This document shows positions 25,148 through 34,391 of a stretch of 64,000 nucleotides of DNA, one piece after another; the stretch's first letter is position 1; the number at the start of each line of letters is the position of its first letter. The stretch comes from Sphingomonas lacusdianchii. GTDB lineage: Bacteria; Pseudomonadota; Alphaproteobacteria; Sphingomonadales; Sphingomonadaceae. Position numbers and translations under genes: made by a program. The notes below the pieces were generated by a model that did not search any database, had not been told where the DNA came from, and saw only the letters and a list, made by a program, of their open reading frames with translations. The DNA lies in the NCBI RefSeq assembly GCF_022664395.1, contig NZ_JAKRET010000003.1, forward strand, positions 62,001 to 126,000, given 5' to 3'.

Positions 25148-27351
25148 GCGGCGATCGCCGCCGGCGCACGATTGCTGAAGCGACCACGGGTGGTCAGCGT
25201 ATCGACATCGACGATCAGCGCGACGCGACCGTCGCCGAGGATGGTCGCACCGGCAACGCCGTCGATCGCCTGGTAATTGGCCTCGAGGCTCTTCACGACG
25301 ACCTGCCGCTGGTCCTGGATCGAATCGACCACCAGCGCCGCCTGGCCATGGTCGCCCTCGACCACGATCAGCACCGCATCGGTCGCGTTGCGCTGGGCAT
25401 TGGCGATGCCGAGGTGGTCGGCGATGCGCAGCACCGGCACATAGGCGCCGCGCACGTCGAGCAACTGCCCGTCCGGGCCGAGCCGGTTGAGCGACAGGTC
25501 GGTCGGGCGCAGGCTTTCGACGATATGGCCGAGCGGAATGACGAAGGTCTGCTCGCCGACCGTCACGATCATCCCGTCGAGCACCGCCAGCGTCAGCGGC
25601 AGGCTGAGCGAGAAGCTCGATCCGAAGCCTTCGCGCGACTGGATGCCGATGCGGCCGCCCAGCGCCTGGATGTTCTTGCGCACCACGTCCATGCCGACGC
25701 CGCGTCCGGAGACGTTGGTGATCGCCGCCGCGGTCGAGAAACCGGGCGCGAAGATCAGATTGTCGATCTCTTCGTCGGTCAGCGCGGCGTCGGGCAGGAT
25801 GATGCCCTTCTCGATCGCCTTGGCCTTCACCCGGGCGCGGTTGATCCCCTGCCCGTCATCGGCGACGGTGATGACGATGCGGCCCGACTGGTGCGCGGCC
25901 GACAGGCGGACGACGCCCTCGGCCGGCTTGCCCGCCGCGACGCGGACGTCGGGCATCTCGAGGCCATGGTCGACCGCGTTGCGGATCAGATGGGTCAGCG
26001 GCTCGCCGATCCGCTCGACCACGGTCTTGTCGACCTCGGTCATCTCGCCATCGACCTCGAGGCGGACGCGCTTGCCGGTTTCGCCCTCCAGCTCGCGGAC
26101 GATGCGCGGCACCCGGCTGAACACCGTTTTCATCGGCTGCGCGCGGATCGCCATCGTCGATTCCTGCAACTCGCGCGTCAGATGTTCGAGATCGCTCAGC
26201 TCGGAAATGCCGCCCATCGCGTTTTCGGCAAGGCGCTGCGCGAGCATCGCCTGGGTGATGACCAGTTCGCCGACCAGGTTGACCAGCCTGTCGAGCTTGT
26301 CGAGGTCGACGCGGATCGTCTGCGCGGCCGGGGGGGTGGCCACCGCCGGCGCACGCGGCGCGGCCTTGGCATCGTCGACCGGGGCCGCCGGGACCGGCAC
26401 TGCCGCAGCGGGCGGAGGTGGCGGAGGCGGCGGAGGTGGCGGCGGCGGAGGCGGAGGCGGCGGTGGTGGTGGTGGCGGCGCGACCGGTTCGTCGACGACC
26501 CCTTCTGCCACCAAAGGTTCGGCCACCGAATCGAGCAGGTCGAACAGCGAATCGACGTCGTCCATGACCGGCGACGCATCGCCCTTGGTCAGGGTGATCG
26601 CGCTGCTGTCCGAAAATTCGAAGACCGCGCGGATATCGTCCTCGGCGACGCTCGCGGGCAATGCCACGTCCCACGCCAGATAGCCGGTTTCGGGATCGAG
26701 CGCGTCGAGACCCGGCAGGGCGCTGCGGTCGCATTGCGTGACCTTGCCGCCAAGCAGCGTCAGTTCGCGCAGCAGCAGCAACGGTTCGGCGCCATGGTCG
26801 AAGGCATTGGCCCCCGGCTGATAGCGCAGCCGCCAGCCATCGGCGGCATCGGCGCCCTCTTCGGACGGCGCGACATCGCCCAGCAATGACATCAGATCGT
26901 CGAAATCGTCGGAGATCGCGACCGGCTCGTCTGCGGCAGGTGCTGCCGGTGCAGCGGCGGCACCGTGATCGCCGCCACCACCGGCAGCGGCGACCAGCCG
27001 GTCGAGCATCGCCGCATCGGCGGGGGGCTCGCCGCCATCGCGGGCGGCGGCAACATGGTCCGCCAGCATGTCGAACGCGCCGACCACGACGTCGAGCAGC
27101 GCCGGCGTCAGTTCGAGCGTGCCGTTGCGGATCAGGTCGAGCAGCGTCTCATATTGATGGGTATAGGCCTGCAGGCGTTCATGGCCGAACGCACCCGCCC
27201 CGCCCTTGATCGAATGGACGCAGCGGAAGACGGCGTTGATCGTTTCCGAATCGCGGTCGCCGTCGCGCAGCGCCGCGAAATTGCCTTCCATCGCGGCAAG
27301 GCCTTCCTCGCACTCCTGAAAGAAGATCTGCTGAATTGCGTCGAGGTCCAT
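25144..27351 (-). CDS. cheA: Chemotaxis histidine kinase CheA
   Basis: Receptor-coupled histidine kinase of 735 residues. The Hpt domain carries His46 (FRCVHSIKGGAGAFG). Residues 292-314 are 23 consecutive prolines, encoded by varied CCN codons, in an Ala/Pro-rich linker. After this come the dimerisation helices (LDRLVNLVGELVITQAML), the HATPase domain (HLIRNAVDHGLE; FAPGFSTAAAITNVSGRGVG) and the CheW-like regulatory domain at the C-terminus. A CheY-binding P2 domain is not obvious between Hpt and the proline tract. Upstream of cheR with ATGA overlap. Confidence 0.95.
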   Translation of the reverse strand: MDLDAIQQIFFQECEEGLAAMEGNFAALRDGDRDSETINAVFRCVHSIKGGAGAFGHERLQAYTHQYETLLDLIRNGTLELTPALLDVVVGAFDMLADHVAAARDGGEPPADAAMLDRLVAAAGGGGDHGAAAAPAAPAADEPVAISDDFDDLMSLLGDVAPSEEGADAADGWRLRYQPGANAFDHGAEPLLLLRELTLLGGKVTQCDRSALPGLDALDPETGYLAWDVALPASVAEDDIRAVFEFSDSSAITLTKGDASPVMDDVDSLFDLLDSVAEPLVAEGVVDEPVAPPPPPPPPPPPPPPPPPPPPPPPAAAVPVPAAPVDDAKAAPRAPAVATPPAAQTIRVDLDKLDRLVNLVGELVITQAMLAQRLAENAMGGISELSDLEHLTRELQESTMAIRAQPMKTVFSRVPRIVRELEGETGKRVRLEVDGEMTEVDKTVVERIGEPLTHLIRNAVDHGLEMPDVRVAAGKPAEGVVRLSAAHQSGRIVITVADDGQGINRARVKAKAIEKGIILPDAALTDEEIDNLIFAPGFSTAAAITNVSGRGVGMDVVRKNIQALGGRIGIQSREGFGSSFSLSLPLTLAVLDGMIVTVGEQTFVIPLGHIVESLRPTDLSLNRLGPDGQLLDVRGAYVPVLRIADHLGIANAQRNATDAVLIVVEGDHGQAALVVDSIQDQRQVVVKSLEANYQAIDGVAGATILGDGRVALIVDVDTLTTRGRFSNRAPAAIAA

Positions 27352-27367
27352 GACGGGTCGCTCCGGA

Positions 27368-27631
27368 TCAGGCGGCGAGAAGGGTGTCGAGGGCCGCCAG
27401 CGTCGCCATGTCGGCGAAGGCCGGGCTCGCGCCGACGATGGTGAAGTCGATATCCGCGGCCTCCGCCGCAGCTTCCCCGGCGGCGAGGACTTGCAGGCAG
27501 GCCTGGCCGATACGCTCGACGCCCGATGCGTCGAGGTGGATCGGCTGCCCCCCGTCGATGGCGGTGCGCAGCGTCTGGCGCAACGGGCCGGCGGCGGCGG
27601 TGTCGAGGACGGCAGCTAGGGCGATGGGCAT
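27368..27631 (-). CDS. STAS-domain protein of the che operon
   Basis: Small 87-residue STAS (anti-sigma-factor antagonist-like) protein: IHLDASGVERIGQACLQVLAAG is the phospho-acceptor loop region, with Ser in DASGVERIG. Such proteins are common in alphaproteobacterial che clusters between the receptor and CheA, with uncertain roles in signalling or localisation. ATG 27631 is chosen over a TTG at 27643. It ends 16 nt before cheA. Confidence 0.8.
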   Translation of the reverse strand: MPIALAAVLDTAAAGPLRQTLRTAIDGGQPIHLDASGVERIGQACLQVLAAGEAAAEAADIDFTIVGASPAFADMATLAALDTLLAA

Positions 27632-27679
27632 GATCGGGTCCAATCGGAAGGAACGTTGGGGTCGCGCAGGACGCGCGGA

Positions 27680-29143
27680 TCAGAATTCGGACCAGTCGTC
27701 CTCGTCGACGGCGGGCGCCGCCATCGGCGCGGCACTGCCGCCACCGGCCGCCATCTTCTTGCGCGACGAGCGCGCGATCTCGCGACCGACCTGTGCGGCG
27801 CGGGCCTGCAGCCGATGCACGGCGGTCGGCATTTGCGAGATGTGGCCGCTATTGCCATGGCCATGGAAGCCCGACCCGATGGTGAAGCGGGCCACCTGTC
27901 GCGCCAGTTCCTGCGCCTCTTCGGCCAGGCTGCGGGCGGCGGCGGTCGCCTGCTCGACCATCGCGGCATTCTGCTGCGTCACGCCGTCCATCTCGCTGAC
28001 CGCGGTGTTGACCTGTTGCAGACCCGTCGCCTGCTGATCGGCGGAGGTGGCGATGGTACCGACCAGCGTGCTGATCTCGCCGATGCGGGTGATGATGCGT
28101 TGCAGTGCCTTGCCGGTTTCGCTGACCAATTCGACGCCCATCGCGACCTGTTCGGACGAGGCGGTGATCTTGGCCTTCACGTCCTTGGCCGCATCGGCCG
28201 AGCGTTGGGCGAGCGCGCGGACCTCGCTGGCGACGACGGCGAAGCCCTTGCCCGCATCTCCTGCACGGGCCGCCTCGACCCCGGCGTTCAGCGCCAGCAG
28301 GTTCGTCTGGAACGCGATGCCGTCGATGACGCTGATGATGTCGCCGATCTCGGCGGAGGCGCGTTCGATGCCGTTCATCGCTTCGACCGCGCGACGGACG
28401 ACGTCGCCCGACTGTTCGGCTTCGTCGCGAGTCTCGATGACCACCATGTTGGCGCGGCTGGCGCCGGTGGCGGTTTCCTTCACCGTGCTGGTAATCTGGT
28501 CCATCGCCGCGGCGGTTTCCTCGAGGCTCGCTGCCTGCTGCTCGGTGCGCTGCGACAGGTCGTCCGACGCCTGGCGAATGTCGTTGGCGCCGTTGTTGAT
28601 GCCGCTGGTCGCGTCGCGCACGGCCGACAGCACTTCGGACACCGCATCCATCGCTGCGTTGAAGTCGATGCGCAGCCGTTCGTAATCCGCCGGGAAACTC
28701 TGTTCGATGCGATAGGTGACGTCGCTGGCCGCAAGGCGCGACAGCCCCTGGCCGAGCGAACCGACGACCTGTTGCTGCGCGGCGGCGGCTTCCTTCACGA
28801 CGCGGCCGTTTTCGCGGAACACTTCCATCGCATGCGCCATGCGGCCGACGCAGTCGCGATGATCGGCAAAGCCGATCGGCGTGGTGAAGTCGCCCTGGGC
28901 GATTCCCTCCATCCGCTCGACGGTTCCGACATAGGGATCGCAGACGATCTTACGGAACAGCATGGCCAGCAATATGGCGACGGCGACCGTCGCGCCGGTG
29001 ATGCCCAACGCCGCCATCTCGCCGAACGTCCCGTTGACCACCAGCACGGTCGTAGCGAACGGGACGCATGTGAGCGCAACGTACACAATTCCCATAACCA
29101 TGAATTTGGCCCGGATCGGCGCGTCCTTGCTGAACCACTTCAT
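27680..29143 (-). CDS. Methyl-accepting chemotaxis protein
   Basis: Receptor of 487 residues. Two close hydrophobic helices (about 12-40 and 47-67) leave almost no periplasmic domain, so it senses from inside the cell or in the membrane. A HAMP region ([18 protein letters not shown]) and a long coiled signalling domain with the hairpin tip [22 protein letters not shown] follow. The very C-terminus, DDWSEF, resembles the xWxxF pentapeptide that tethers CheR/CheB. ATG 29143 is preceded by GGAGCAGG. First gene of the che operon. Confidence 0.93.
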   Translation of the reverse strand: MKWFSKDAPIRAKFMVMGIVYVALTCVPFATTVLVVNGTFGEMAALGITGATVAVAILLAMLFRKIVCDPYVGTVERMEGIAQGDFTTPIGFADHRDCVGRMAHAMEVFRENGRVVKEAAAAQQQVVGSLGQGLSRLAASDVTYRIEQSFPADYERLRIDFNAAMDAVSEVLSAVRDATSGINNGANDIRQASDDLSQRTEQQAASLEETAAAMDQITSTVKETATGASRANMVVIETRDEAEQSGDVVRRAVEAMNGIERASAEIGDIISVIDGIAFQTNLLALNAGVEAARAGDAGKGFAVVASEVRALAQRSADAAKDVKAKITASSEQVAMGVELVSETGKALQRIITRIGEISTLVGTIATSADQQATGLQQVNTAVSEMDGVTQQNAAMVEQATAAARSLAEEAQELARQVARFTIGSGFHGHGNSGHISQMPTAVHRLQARAAQVGREIARSSRKKMAAGGGSAAPMAAPAVDEDDWSEF

Positions 29144-29230
29144 CGTCAACCTGCTCCCCGATACGACTGCGCAAGACGACGCTGTCGTATCGAATCAGGG
29201 GTTCTAGAGCGGACGCAATAATTTACGGTT

Positions 29231-29250
29231 AACGGCGGAAATCCGCCGTT
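29231..29250. promoter_or_regulatory. Inverted repeat in the MCP-TonB receptor divergent gap
   Basis: AACGGCGGA (29231-29239) and TCCGCCGTT (29242-29250) are perfect reverse complements with a 2-nt centre. The site lies 88 nt upstream of the MCP start in the 288-nt gap shared by two divergent transcripts. It could be a regulator site for the che operon; no family consensus is recognised. The rest of the gap is AT-rich, in keeping with promoters. Confidence 0.4.
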
Positions 29251-29331
29251 TCCGGCTCGTCACACGGGTCCGCAAAAATAAAATGGATAAAAGATAATAT
29301 CTTAGTCAACGCCAATTACAATGTTATCATA

Positions 29332-29364
29332 TTGACAACGCTAGACATGATGGTAGCGGTACCA
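29332..29364 (+). promoter_or_regulatory. Candidate promoter element with LacI-type operator
   Basis: A perfect -35 hexamer TTGACA is at 29332-29337. The imperfect 14-bp palindrome TGGTAGCGGTACCA at 29351-29364 lies where a -10 region would be. The palindrome resembles LacI-family boxes of the TGGTAGCGCTACCA kind described upstream of carbohydrate TonB-receptor loci. The site is 68 nt before the receptor start codon. No clear -10 hexamer is seen; regulation by a LacI-type repressor is inference. Confidence 0.45.
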
Positions 29365-29431
29365 AAGCCGGATCGTCCGGTAAGAATGATGGACGGATCG
29401 AACCGTCAGAACCAGCTAGGGGAGATTTCGC

Positions 29432-32400
29432 ATGAAGGGTCACCTTCTTCACACGCTCGCGCGCACATCGTCGACGATTGCGCTCGCCGCCTTGTTCGCA
29501 GCACCGGGCGTCGCCACCGCGCAGACCGCCGACACCGCCACCAATGCCCAGCCGGGCGCGACCGACGGAACGCAGGGCAGCGTCGCCCAGCCGACCGGGC
29601 AGGACCCGGTGCAGGAAGATGGCGGCGAAATCGTCGTCACCGGCATCCGCGCGTCGCTGAACCGGGCGATCGACATCAAGCGCAATTCGGCGGGCGTCGT
29701 CGATGCCATCTCGGCCGAGGATATCGGCAAGTTTCCCGACACCAACCTCGCCGAGTCGCTTCAGCGCATCACCGGCGTGTCGATCAACCGCGTCAATGGC
29801 GAAGGGTCGCAGGTTTCGGTCCGCGGCTTTTCGGGCGGGTTCAACCTCGTCACCCTGAACGGCCGCCAGCTTCCCGCCTCGAACGTCGACACCAGCGGCG
29901 CGGGCGATTTCGCGCGCGGCACCGGGCGTTCGTTCGACTTCCAGAATCTCGCCTCCGAGGGCGTATCGGCGCTGGAGGTCTACAAAACCGGCCGCGCCGC
30001 CATCCCGTCGGGTGGCATCGGCGCGGCGATCAACGTCGTCACCCGCAAGCCGCTGGACGCCCGCGAGACCGGCGTCACCGGATCGTTCGGCGTGAAGGCG
30101 CTGCACGACGTCAGCACCATGGCCGGCGAAGGCGCCCGCGTCCTGCCCGAAGTGTCGGGGCTGCTCAGCTGGCGCAACGACGGGCGCAGCATCGGCCTGT
30201 CGGTATTCGGCAGCTATCAGCGCCGCGACAGCACCTCGGCACAAAGCGCCCCCAATTATTTCACCGTGGTCCCAACCGCCGATGTGCTCAATCCCGCCGG
30301 CCCCTATGTCAACGGCCAGACGCAGATCGGGAACCGGCCGACGACCGAATTCACGCTGATCCCCAACGACAGCCGCTATCAGTTCTCCGAAAACAAGCGT
30401 GAGCGCATCAACGGGCAGGCGGTGCTGCAACTCGCCCCTACCGAACGCCTGACCTTCACCGCCGATGCGCTGTTCGCGCAGAACCGGCTGGAGGAGCAGC
30501 GCAGCGAGCAGACCAACTGGTTCAACCGCCCGTTCGGCGAGATCCGCTTCAACGGCAACGACGTGATCGCGACGCCCGATTTCATCTCGGAATCGATCAA
30601 CGGCGTGAAGGATCAGGGCTTCGAACAGCAGTTCCGCGCGACCAAGACGCAGCTGCAATCCTACGGCCTGAACGGCAAGTGGGAGATGACCGACAATCTG
30701 ACGCTGAACCTCGATGGCTATCATGCCGTGTCGAAGTCGACGCCGGACGCCGCCAACGGCACGTCGGTCACGCTGGTTTCGCTCGGTGCGCCGGTCATCG
30801 ACAGCCAGGCGATCGATTACAGCAGCGGCTTCCCCCGCGTCACGCAGACGATCAACGATACGATCAACGGCAACGGCAACGGCGTCCTCGATCTGGGCGA
30901 TCTCGGTACGCAAATTTCGCGCACCAACACCGCGACCCAGCGGCAGCGGATCAATGGCGGTCGCGCCGATCTCGGCTGGGATCTGGGCGGTGGCAGCCGG
31001 TTCGACTTCGGCGGTACCTATACCGACGCGCAGATGACCAGCGCCCGCGTGCAGACGCAGCAGCAGCTCGGCGACTGGGGCATCACCGATCCGGGCATCG
31101 TCCAGCGGCTGGCGTCGAATGTCGTCAAGACCTTCTGCCTCGACTGCAAGTTCGACACGTTCAGCCCGGCCGACACGCGCCGCACCGCATTCCGCGGCAA
31201 TGCGGTGGTGCTGAACGACCTGTTCTCCAACTTCTACGCTGCCAATGCGATCAACACGACCGCCAACGATTTCGACACCGTCGGCGAAAAGATCTGGGGC
31301 GTGTACGGCCAGATCACGTGGAAGGGCGAGATTGCCGGCCGCACCGCGAACCTCGTCTTCGGCACCCGCTATGAAGAGACCAAGGTGCGCTCGACCGCGC
31401 TGCAGGCGGTGCCCTCGGCGATCAAATGGGACGCCGACAACGACTTCTCGTCGGTGATCTCGGCCACATCGTCGACCGTTACGCAGCGCGGCAGCTATAC
31501 CAACCTGTTGCCGGCGGTCGATTTCAATATCGAGGTGTTCGACAACTTCATCGCCCGCGCCTCGGCCAGCCGTACGCTCGCCCGTGCCGATTATGGCAAC
31601 CTGTTCGCATCGACCACGGCGGGTCCCCCGACCCGGCCGGTCGCGCTGGGCGGCCGTCCGACGGGTACGTCGGGCAATGCCGGGCTGCTGCCGCTGGTTT
31701 CCGATAACTTCGACGTGTCGGTGGAATGGTATTACAAGCCGTCGAGCTATGTCTCGCTCGGCTTCTTCGACAAGCGGGTGCGCAACTTCATCGGGACCGG
31801 CGTCTTCAATCGCAGCCTGTTCGACCTGCGCGATCCGTCGTCGGGTGCGGCGGGCACGCGGTCGGGCACGGCGGCCGACCGGCTGCGCGCACTGGGCGCC
31901 GACCTCAGCGACGTCAACCTGTTCACCTATACCGCGCTGCTCAGCCAGAATGGCGGCAATACCGCACAGGCCGACGCTAATTTCCAGGCGAACCGGAATG
32001 CGGCGGGCGCGCTGAACCAGGATTACGTCAACAGCATCCTGCAATCGGTCGACATCTTCGCCAATGGCGACGATCCGCTGTACGACTTCGCGGTGTCGCA
32101 GCCGGTCAACAACCGCGACGGCCATATCTATGGCTTCGAACTGGCCGGGCAGCATTTCTTCGGCAATACCGGCTTCGGTGTGCAGGCGTCGTACACCAAG
32201 GTCTATGGCGACGTGAATGCCGACATCGCCGCCGACCCCAGCGTCAACGTCTTCGCGCTGACGGGGCTTGGCGACAGTGCCAACGGGTCGATCATCTATG
32301 ACAAGAGCGGGCTGTCGGCGCGCGTGTCGTACAACTGGCGCGACAAGTTCCTTGCCGCGACCAATCAGGGCGACAGCCGCAACCCGTTGTTCGTCGCCCC

Positions 32401-32578
32401 GTTCGGGACGCTCGACTTCAACATCAGCTACGACCTGAACGATCGCATGGCGCTGTCGATCGAGGGCGTGAACCTGACCAGCGAGCCGTTGGTGCAATAT
32501 GGCCGCGACCGCAACGCGCTGGTGTTCGCGCAGGAGCTGAAGCCGCGCTTCCTGCTGGGGGCCCGCTACCGCTTCTGA
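29432..32578 (+). CDS. TonB-dependent outer-membrane receptor
   Basis: Large TonB-dependent transporter, 1048 residues. The signal peptide ends near residue 31 (LAALFAAPGVATAQ). A TonB-box-like EIVVTGIRAS follows near residue 70, then the plug (DIGKFPDTNLAESLQRITGV, SVRGFSGGFNLVTLNGR) and a 22-strand barrel ending in FLLGARYRF with terminal Phe. The size and plug type match carbohydrate-uptake receptors of sphingomonads and caulobacters. ATG 29432 has an AGGGGAG site. It is followed by SapC, cupin-like and halogenase genes, a recurrent combination. Substrate unknown. Confidence 0.93.
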   Translation: MKGHLLHTLARTSSTIALAALFAAPGVATAQTADTATNAQPGATDGTQGSVAQPTGQDPVQEDGGEIVVTGIRASLNRAIDIKRNSAGVVDAISAEDIGKFPDTNLAESLQRITGVSINRVNGEGSQVSVRGFSGGFNLVTLNGRQLPASNVDTSGAGDFARGTGRSFDFQNLASEGVSALEVYKTGRAAIPSGGIGAAINVVTRKPLDARETGVTGSFGVKALHDVSTMAGEGARVLPEVSGLLSWRNDGRSIGLSVFGSYQRRDSTSAQSAPNYFTVVPTADVLNPAGPYVNGQTQIGNRPTTEFTLIPNDSRYQFSENKRERINGQAVLQLAPTERLTFTADALFAQNRLEEQRSEQTNWFNRPFGEIRFNGNDVIATPDFISESINGVKDQGFEQQFRATKTQLQSYGLNGKWEMTDNLTLNLDGYHAVSKSTPDAANGTSVTLVSLGAPVIDSQAIDYSSGFPRVTQTINDTINGNGNGVLDLGDLGTQISRTNTATQRQRINGGRADLGWDLGGGSRFDFGGTYTDAQMTSARVQTQQQLGDWGITDPGIVQRLASNVVKTFCLDCKFDTFSPADTRRTAFRGNAVVLNDLFSNFYAANAINTTANDFDTVGEKIWGVYGQITWKGEIAGRTANLVFGTRYEETKVRSTALQAVPSAIKWDADNDFSSVISATSSTVTQRGSYTNLLPAVDFNIEVFDNFIARASASRTLARADYGNLFASTTAGPPTRPVALGGRPTGTSGNAGLLPLVSDNFDVSVEWYYKPSSYVSLGFFDKRVRNFIGTGVFNRSLFDLRDPSSGAAGTRSGTAADRLRALGADLSDVNLFTYTALLSQNGGNTAQADANFQANRNAAGALNQDYVNSILQSVDIFANGDDPLYDFAVSQPVNNRDGHIYGFELAGQHFFGNTGFGVQASYTKVYGDVNADIAADPSVNVFALTGLGDSANGSIIYDKSGLSARVSYNWRDKFLAATNQGDSRNPLFVAPFGTLDFNISYDLNDRMALSIEGVNLTSEPLVQYGRDRNALVFAQELKPRFLLGARYRF

Positions 32579-32595
32579 TCGCGGTCAAGTGACTG

Positions 32596-32628
32596 GAAAG
32601 GGCCGTCCGCATCCCGGACGGCCCTTTC
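32596..32628 (+). terminator. Strong hairpin after the TonB receptor gene
   Basis: A perfect 14-bp stem, GAAAGGGCCGTCCG (32596-32609) and CGGACGGCCCTTTC (32615-32628), has a 5-nt loop and starts 18 nt after the receptor stop. There is no proper U-run, so it may act as a partial terminator or an mRNA 3'-end stabiliser that separates high receptor expression from the three downstream genes. Confidence 0.7.
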
Positions 32629-32679
32629 CATCGCGACCGGCGCTTCCTACCGTGGCGTCCTGCTGCCCAAAGGATCGCG

Positions 32680-33381
32680 ATGCCCAACCCCGTGCCGCTC
32701 AACAATGTCGATCATCACGACCTGACCGTCGCGGTGGAGCATGCCGCCGCCCATGGCGATGCGGTGAATCAGGTACTGCTGTTCCCCAACGAGTTCGAGG
32801 CGGCGCAGCGCGACTATCCGATCCTGTTCCGGCGCGACGATCGCGGCGGCATCTACGCCGTCGCGCTGCTCGGCCTCGACCCGGACGACAATCTCTTTCT
32901 CGGCTCCGACGGTGTCTGGTCGGCAAGCTATGTTCCCGCCGTCCGCCAGCGCGGGCCGTTCGCTCCCGATCCGTCGGGCGACGGCGTGCGCGTCGATCTC
33001 GACGATCCACGGGTTCGCCGCGACGGTTCGGGCGAGCCGCTCTATCTGCGTCATGGCGGCACGGCGCCCTATCTCGCCCATGTCGAGGCGGTGCTGGGTG
33101 TCATCCGCGAGGGGCAGGCGATCAACGCCCCGCTGTTCGCGGCATGGCAGGCCGCCGAATTGTTGCGCCCGACCACGATCGAGGTCGATCTGGGCGATGG
33201 GCAGACCTGCGCCATCGCCGACATACTGGTCATCGCCGACGACCGGCTCGATGCGCTGGATGCGGAGACGCTGGCGACGCTGCATCGTAGCGGCGCATTG
33301 CGGGCGGCGTTCATGGCGTCGGCGTCGCTCGACAATATCCCCCGGCTGATCGAACGGCGGCAGCGGCGGCACGGCACATGA
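32680..33381 (+). CDS. SapC family protein
   Basis: SapC-family protein of 233 residues, with the family N-terminus (PVPLNNVDHHDLTV, NEFEAAQRDYPILFRRD) and DDNLFLGSDGVWSASYVPA. Some relatives are linked to S-layer secretion, but the biochemical role is unknown. In sphingomonads it lies routinely beside TonB receptors and tryptophan halogenases. ATG 32680 is chosen from the family N-terminus; no strong Shine-Dalgarno is obvious in the upstream sequence. The stop overlaps the cupin gene start by ATGA. Confidence 0.88.
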   Translation: MPNPVPLNNVDHHDLTVAVEHAAAHGDAVNQVLLFPNEFEAAQRDYPILFRRDDRGGIYAVALLGLDPDDNLFLGSDGVWSASYVPAVRQRGPFAPDPSGDGVRVDLDDPRVRRDGSGEPLYLRHGGTAPYLAHVEAVLGVIREGQAINAPLFAAWQAAELLRPTTIEVDLGDGQTCAIADILVIADDRLDALDAETLATLHRSGALRAAFMASASLDNIPRLIERRQRRHGT

Positions 33382-34391
33382 CCACGCCCCGCGCCGTCCG
33401 GTCGATCGCGGCGAGCGTCGACTGGTCGCCGGCGGCATTGGTCGCGGCGAACGAGCCAGTCGTGCTTCGCGGCCTTGCCGCCGACTGGCCGCTGGTCGCA
33501 GCAGGACAAGGCGGCGTCGACAGCGCCGTCGCCTATCTCAAGCGCTTTGATGGCGGACGACCGGTCGTTGCCTTTACCGGCGATGCGGCGATGGGCGGCC
33601 GCTTCTTTTACCGCGACGATTTCAGCGGCTTCAATTTTGACGCGGCTCGCACCGGCCTGTTCGCCTGTCTCGACCGGATCGTCGGCGGGCTGGACGATCC
33701 CGCCGCCCCCGCCATCTATGTCGGGTCGACCGACCTCGACCTCTACCTCCCCGGCCTGCGCGGCGAGAACGACCTGCCCTGGCCCGCCGGCCCGCCCGCG
33801 CCGATGGTCAGCATCTGGATCGGCAACCGCACCACCGCCGCGACCCATTACGACATGTCGAACAATCTTGCCGCCTGCATGGTCGGGCGGCGGCGCTTCA
33901 CCCTGTTCCCGCCCGATCAGGTCGCGAACCTCTATCCCGGCCCGCTCGAACCCACGCCCGGCGGACAGGTGATGAGCATGGTCGATCTGCGCGCGCCCGA
34001 TCTCGACCGCTTCCCCCGCTTTGCCGAGGCGCTGGCCCATGCGCAGGTGGCGGAACTGGAACCGGGCGACGTGCTGTTCTACCCGGCGCTGTGGTGGCAT
34101 AATGTCGAGGCGTTGTCGCCGTTCAACGCCATGATAAATTACTGGTGGAACGACGCCCCCGCCTTTGCCGACAGTCCGATGACGACGCTGCTCCACGCAA
34201 TGCTGTCGCTTCGTGAACGCCCGGCGGCGGAGCGGGCGGCCTGGGCGGCGATGTTCGACCATTATGTGTGGAGCGGTGGCGACGACGCCCGCGCGCATCT
34301 GCCGCCCGCCATTCAGGGCGACCTCGCCCCGCTCGATGATACAGCCGCCCGCCGGTTACGCGCGCGCTTGCTCCAGAGGCTGAACCGATGA
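33378..34391 (+). CDS. Cupin-like (JmjC-type) Fe(II)/2-oxoglutarate oxygenase
   Basis: Cupin-like protein of 337 residues. The Fe(II) triad is readable as His157-x-Asp159 (TTAATHYDMSNN) and His241 (PALWWHNVEAL), on a JmjC/cupin_8 fold with PVVLRGLAADWPLV at the N-terminus. Relatives hydroxylate proteins or small molecules using 2-oxoglutarate. It is ATGA-coupled on both sides, to SapC and to the halogenase, so stoichiometric production with them is likely. Its substrate is unknown; one with a connection to the TonB receptor cargo is inference. Confidence 0.88.
   Translation: MTTPRAVRSIAASVDWSPAALVAANEPVVLRGLAADWPLVAAGQGGVDSAVAYLKRFDGGRPVVAFTGDAAMGGRFFYRDDFSGFNFDAARTGLFACLDRIVGGLDDPAAPAIYVGSTDLDLYLPGLRGENDLPWPAGPPAPMVSIWIGNRTTAATHYDMSNNLAACMVGRRRFTLFPPDQVANLYPGPLEPTPGGQVMSMVDLRAPDLDRFPRFAEALAHAQVAELEPGDVLFYPALWWHNVEALSPFNAMINYWWNDAPAFADSPMTTLLHAMLSLRERPAAERAAWAAMFDHYVWSGGDDARAHLPPAIQGDLAPLDDTAARRLRARLLQRLNR

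Noticed and set aside
24997..26889. Long plus-strand frame opposite cheR and cheA
   Set aside because: Shadow of the che genes; contains long Arg/Gly runs produced by the proline codons of CheA read backwards.
29327..32497. A 1056-codon open frame on the strand opposite the TonB receptor
   Set aside because: It mirrors the receptor gene in a high-GC genome; the product is Arg/Gly/Asp-rich without motifs, while the receptor frame has signal peptide, plug and barrel end.
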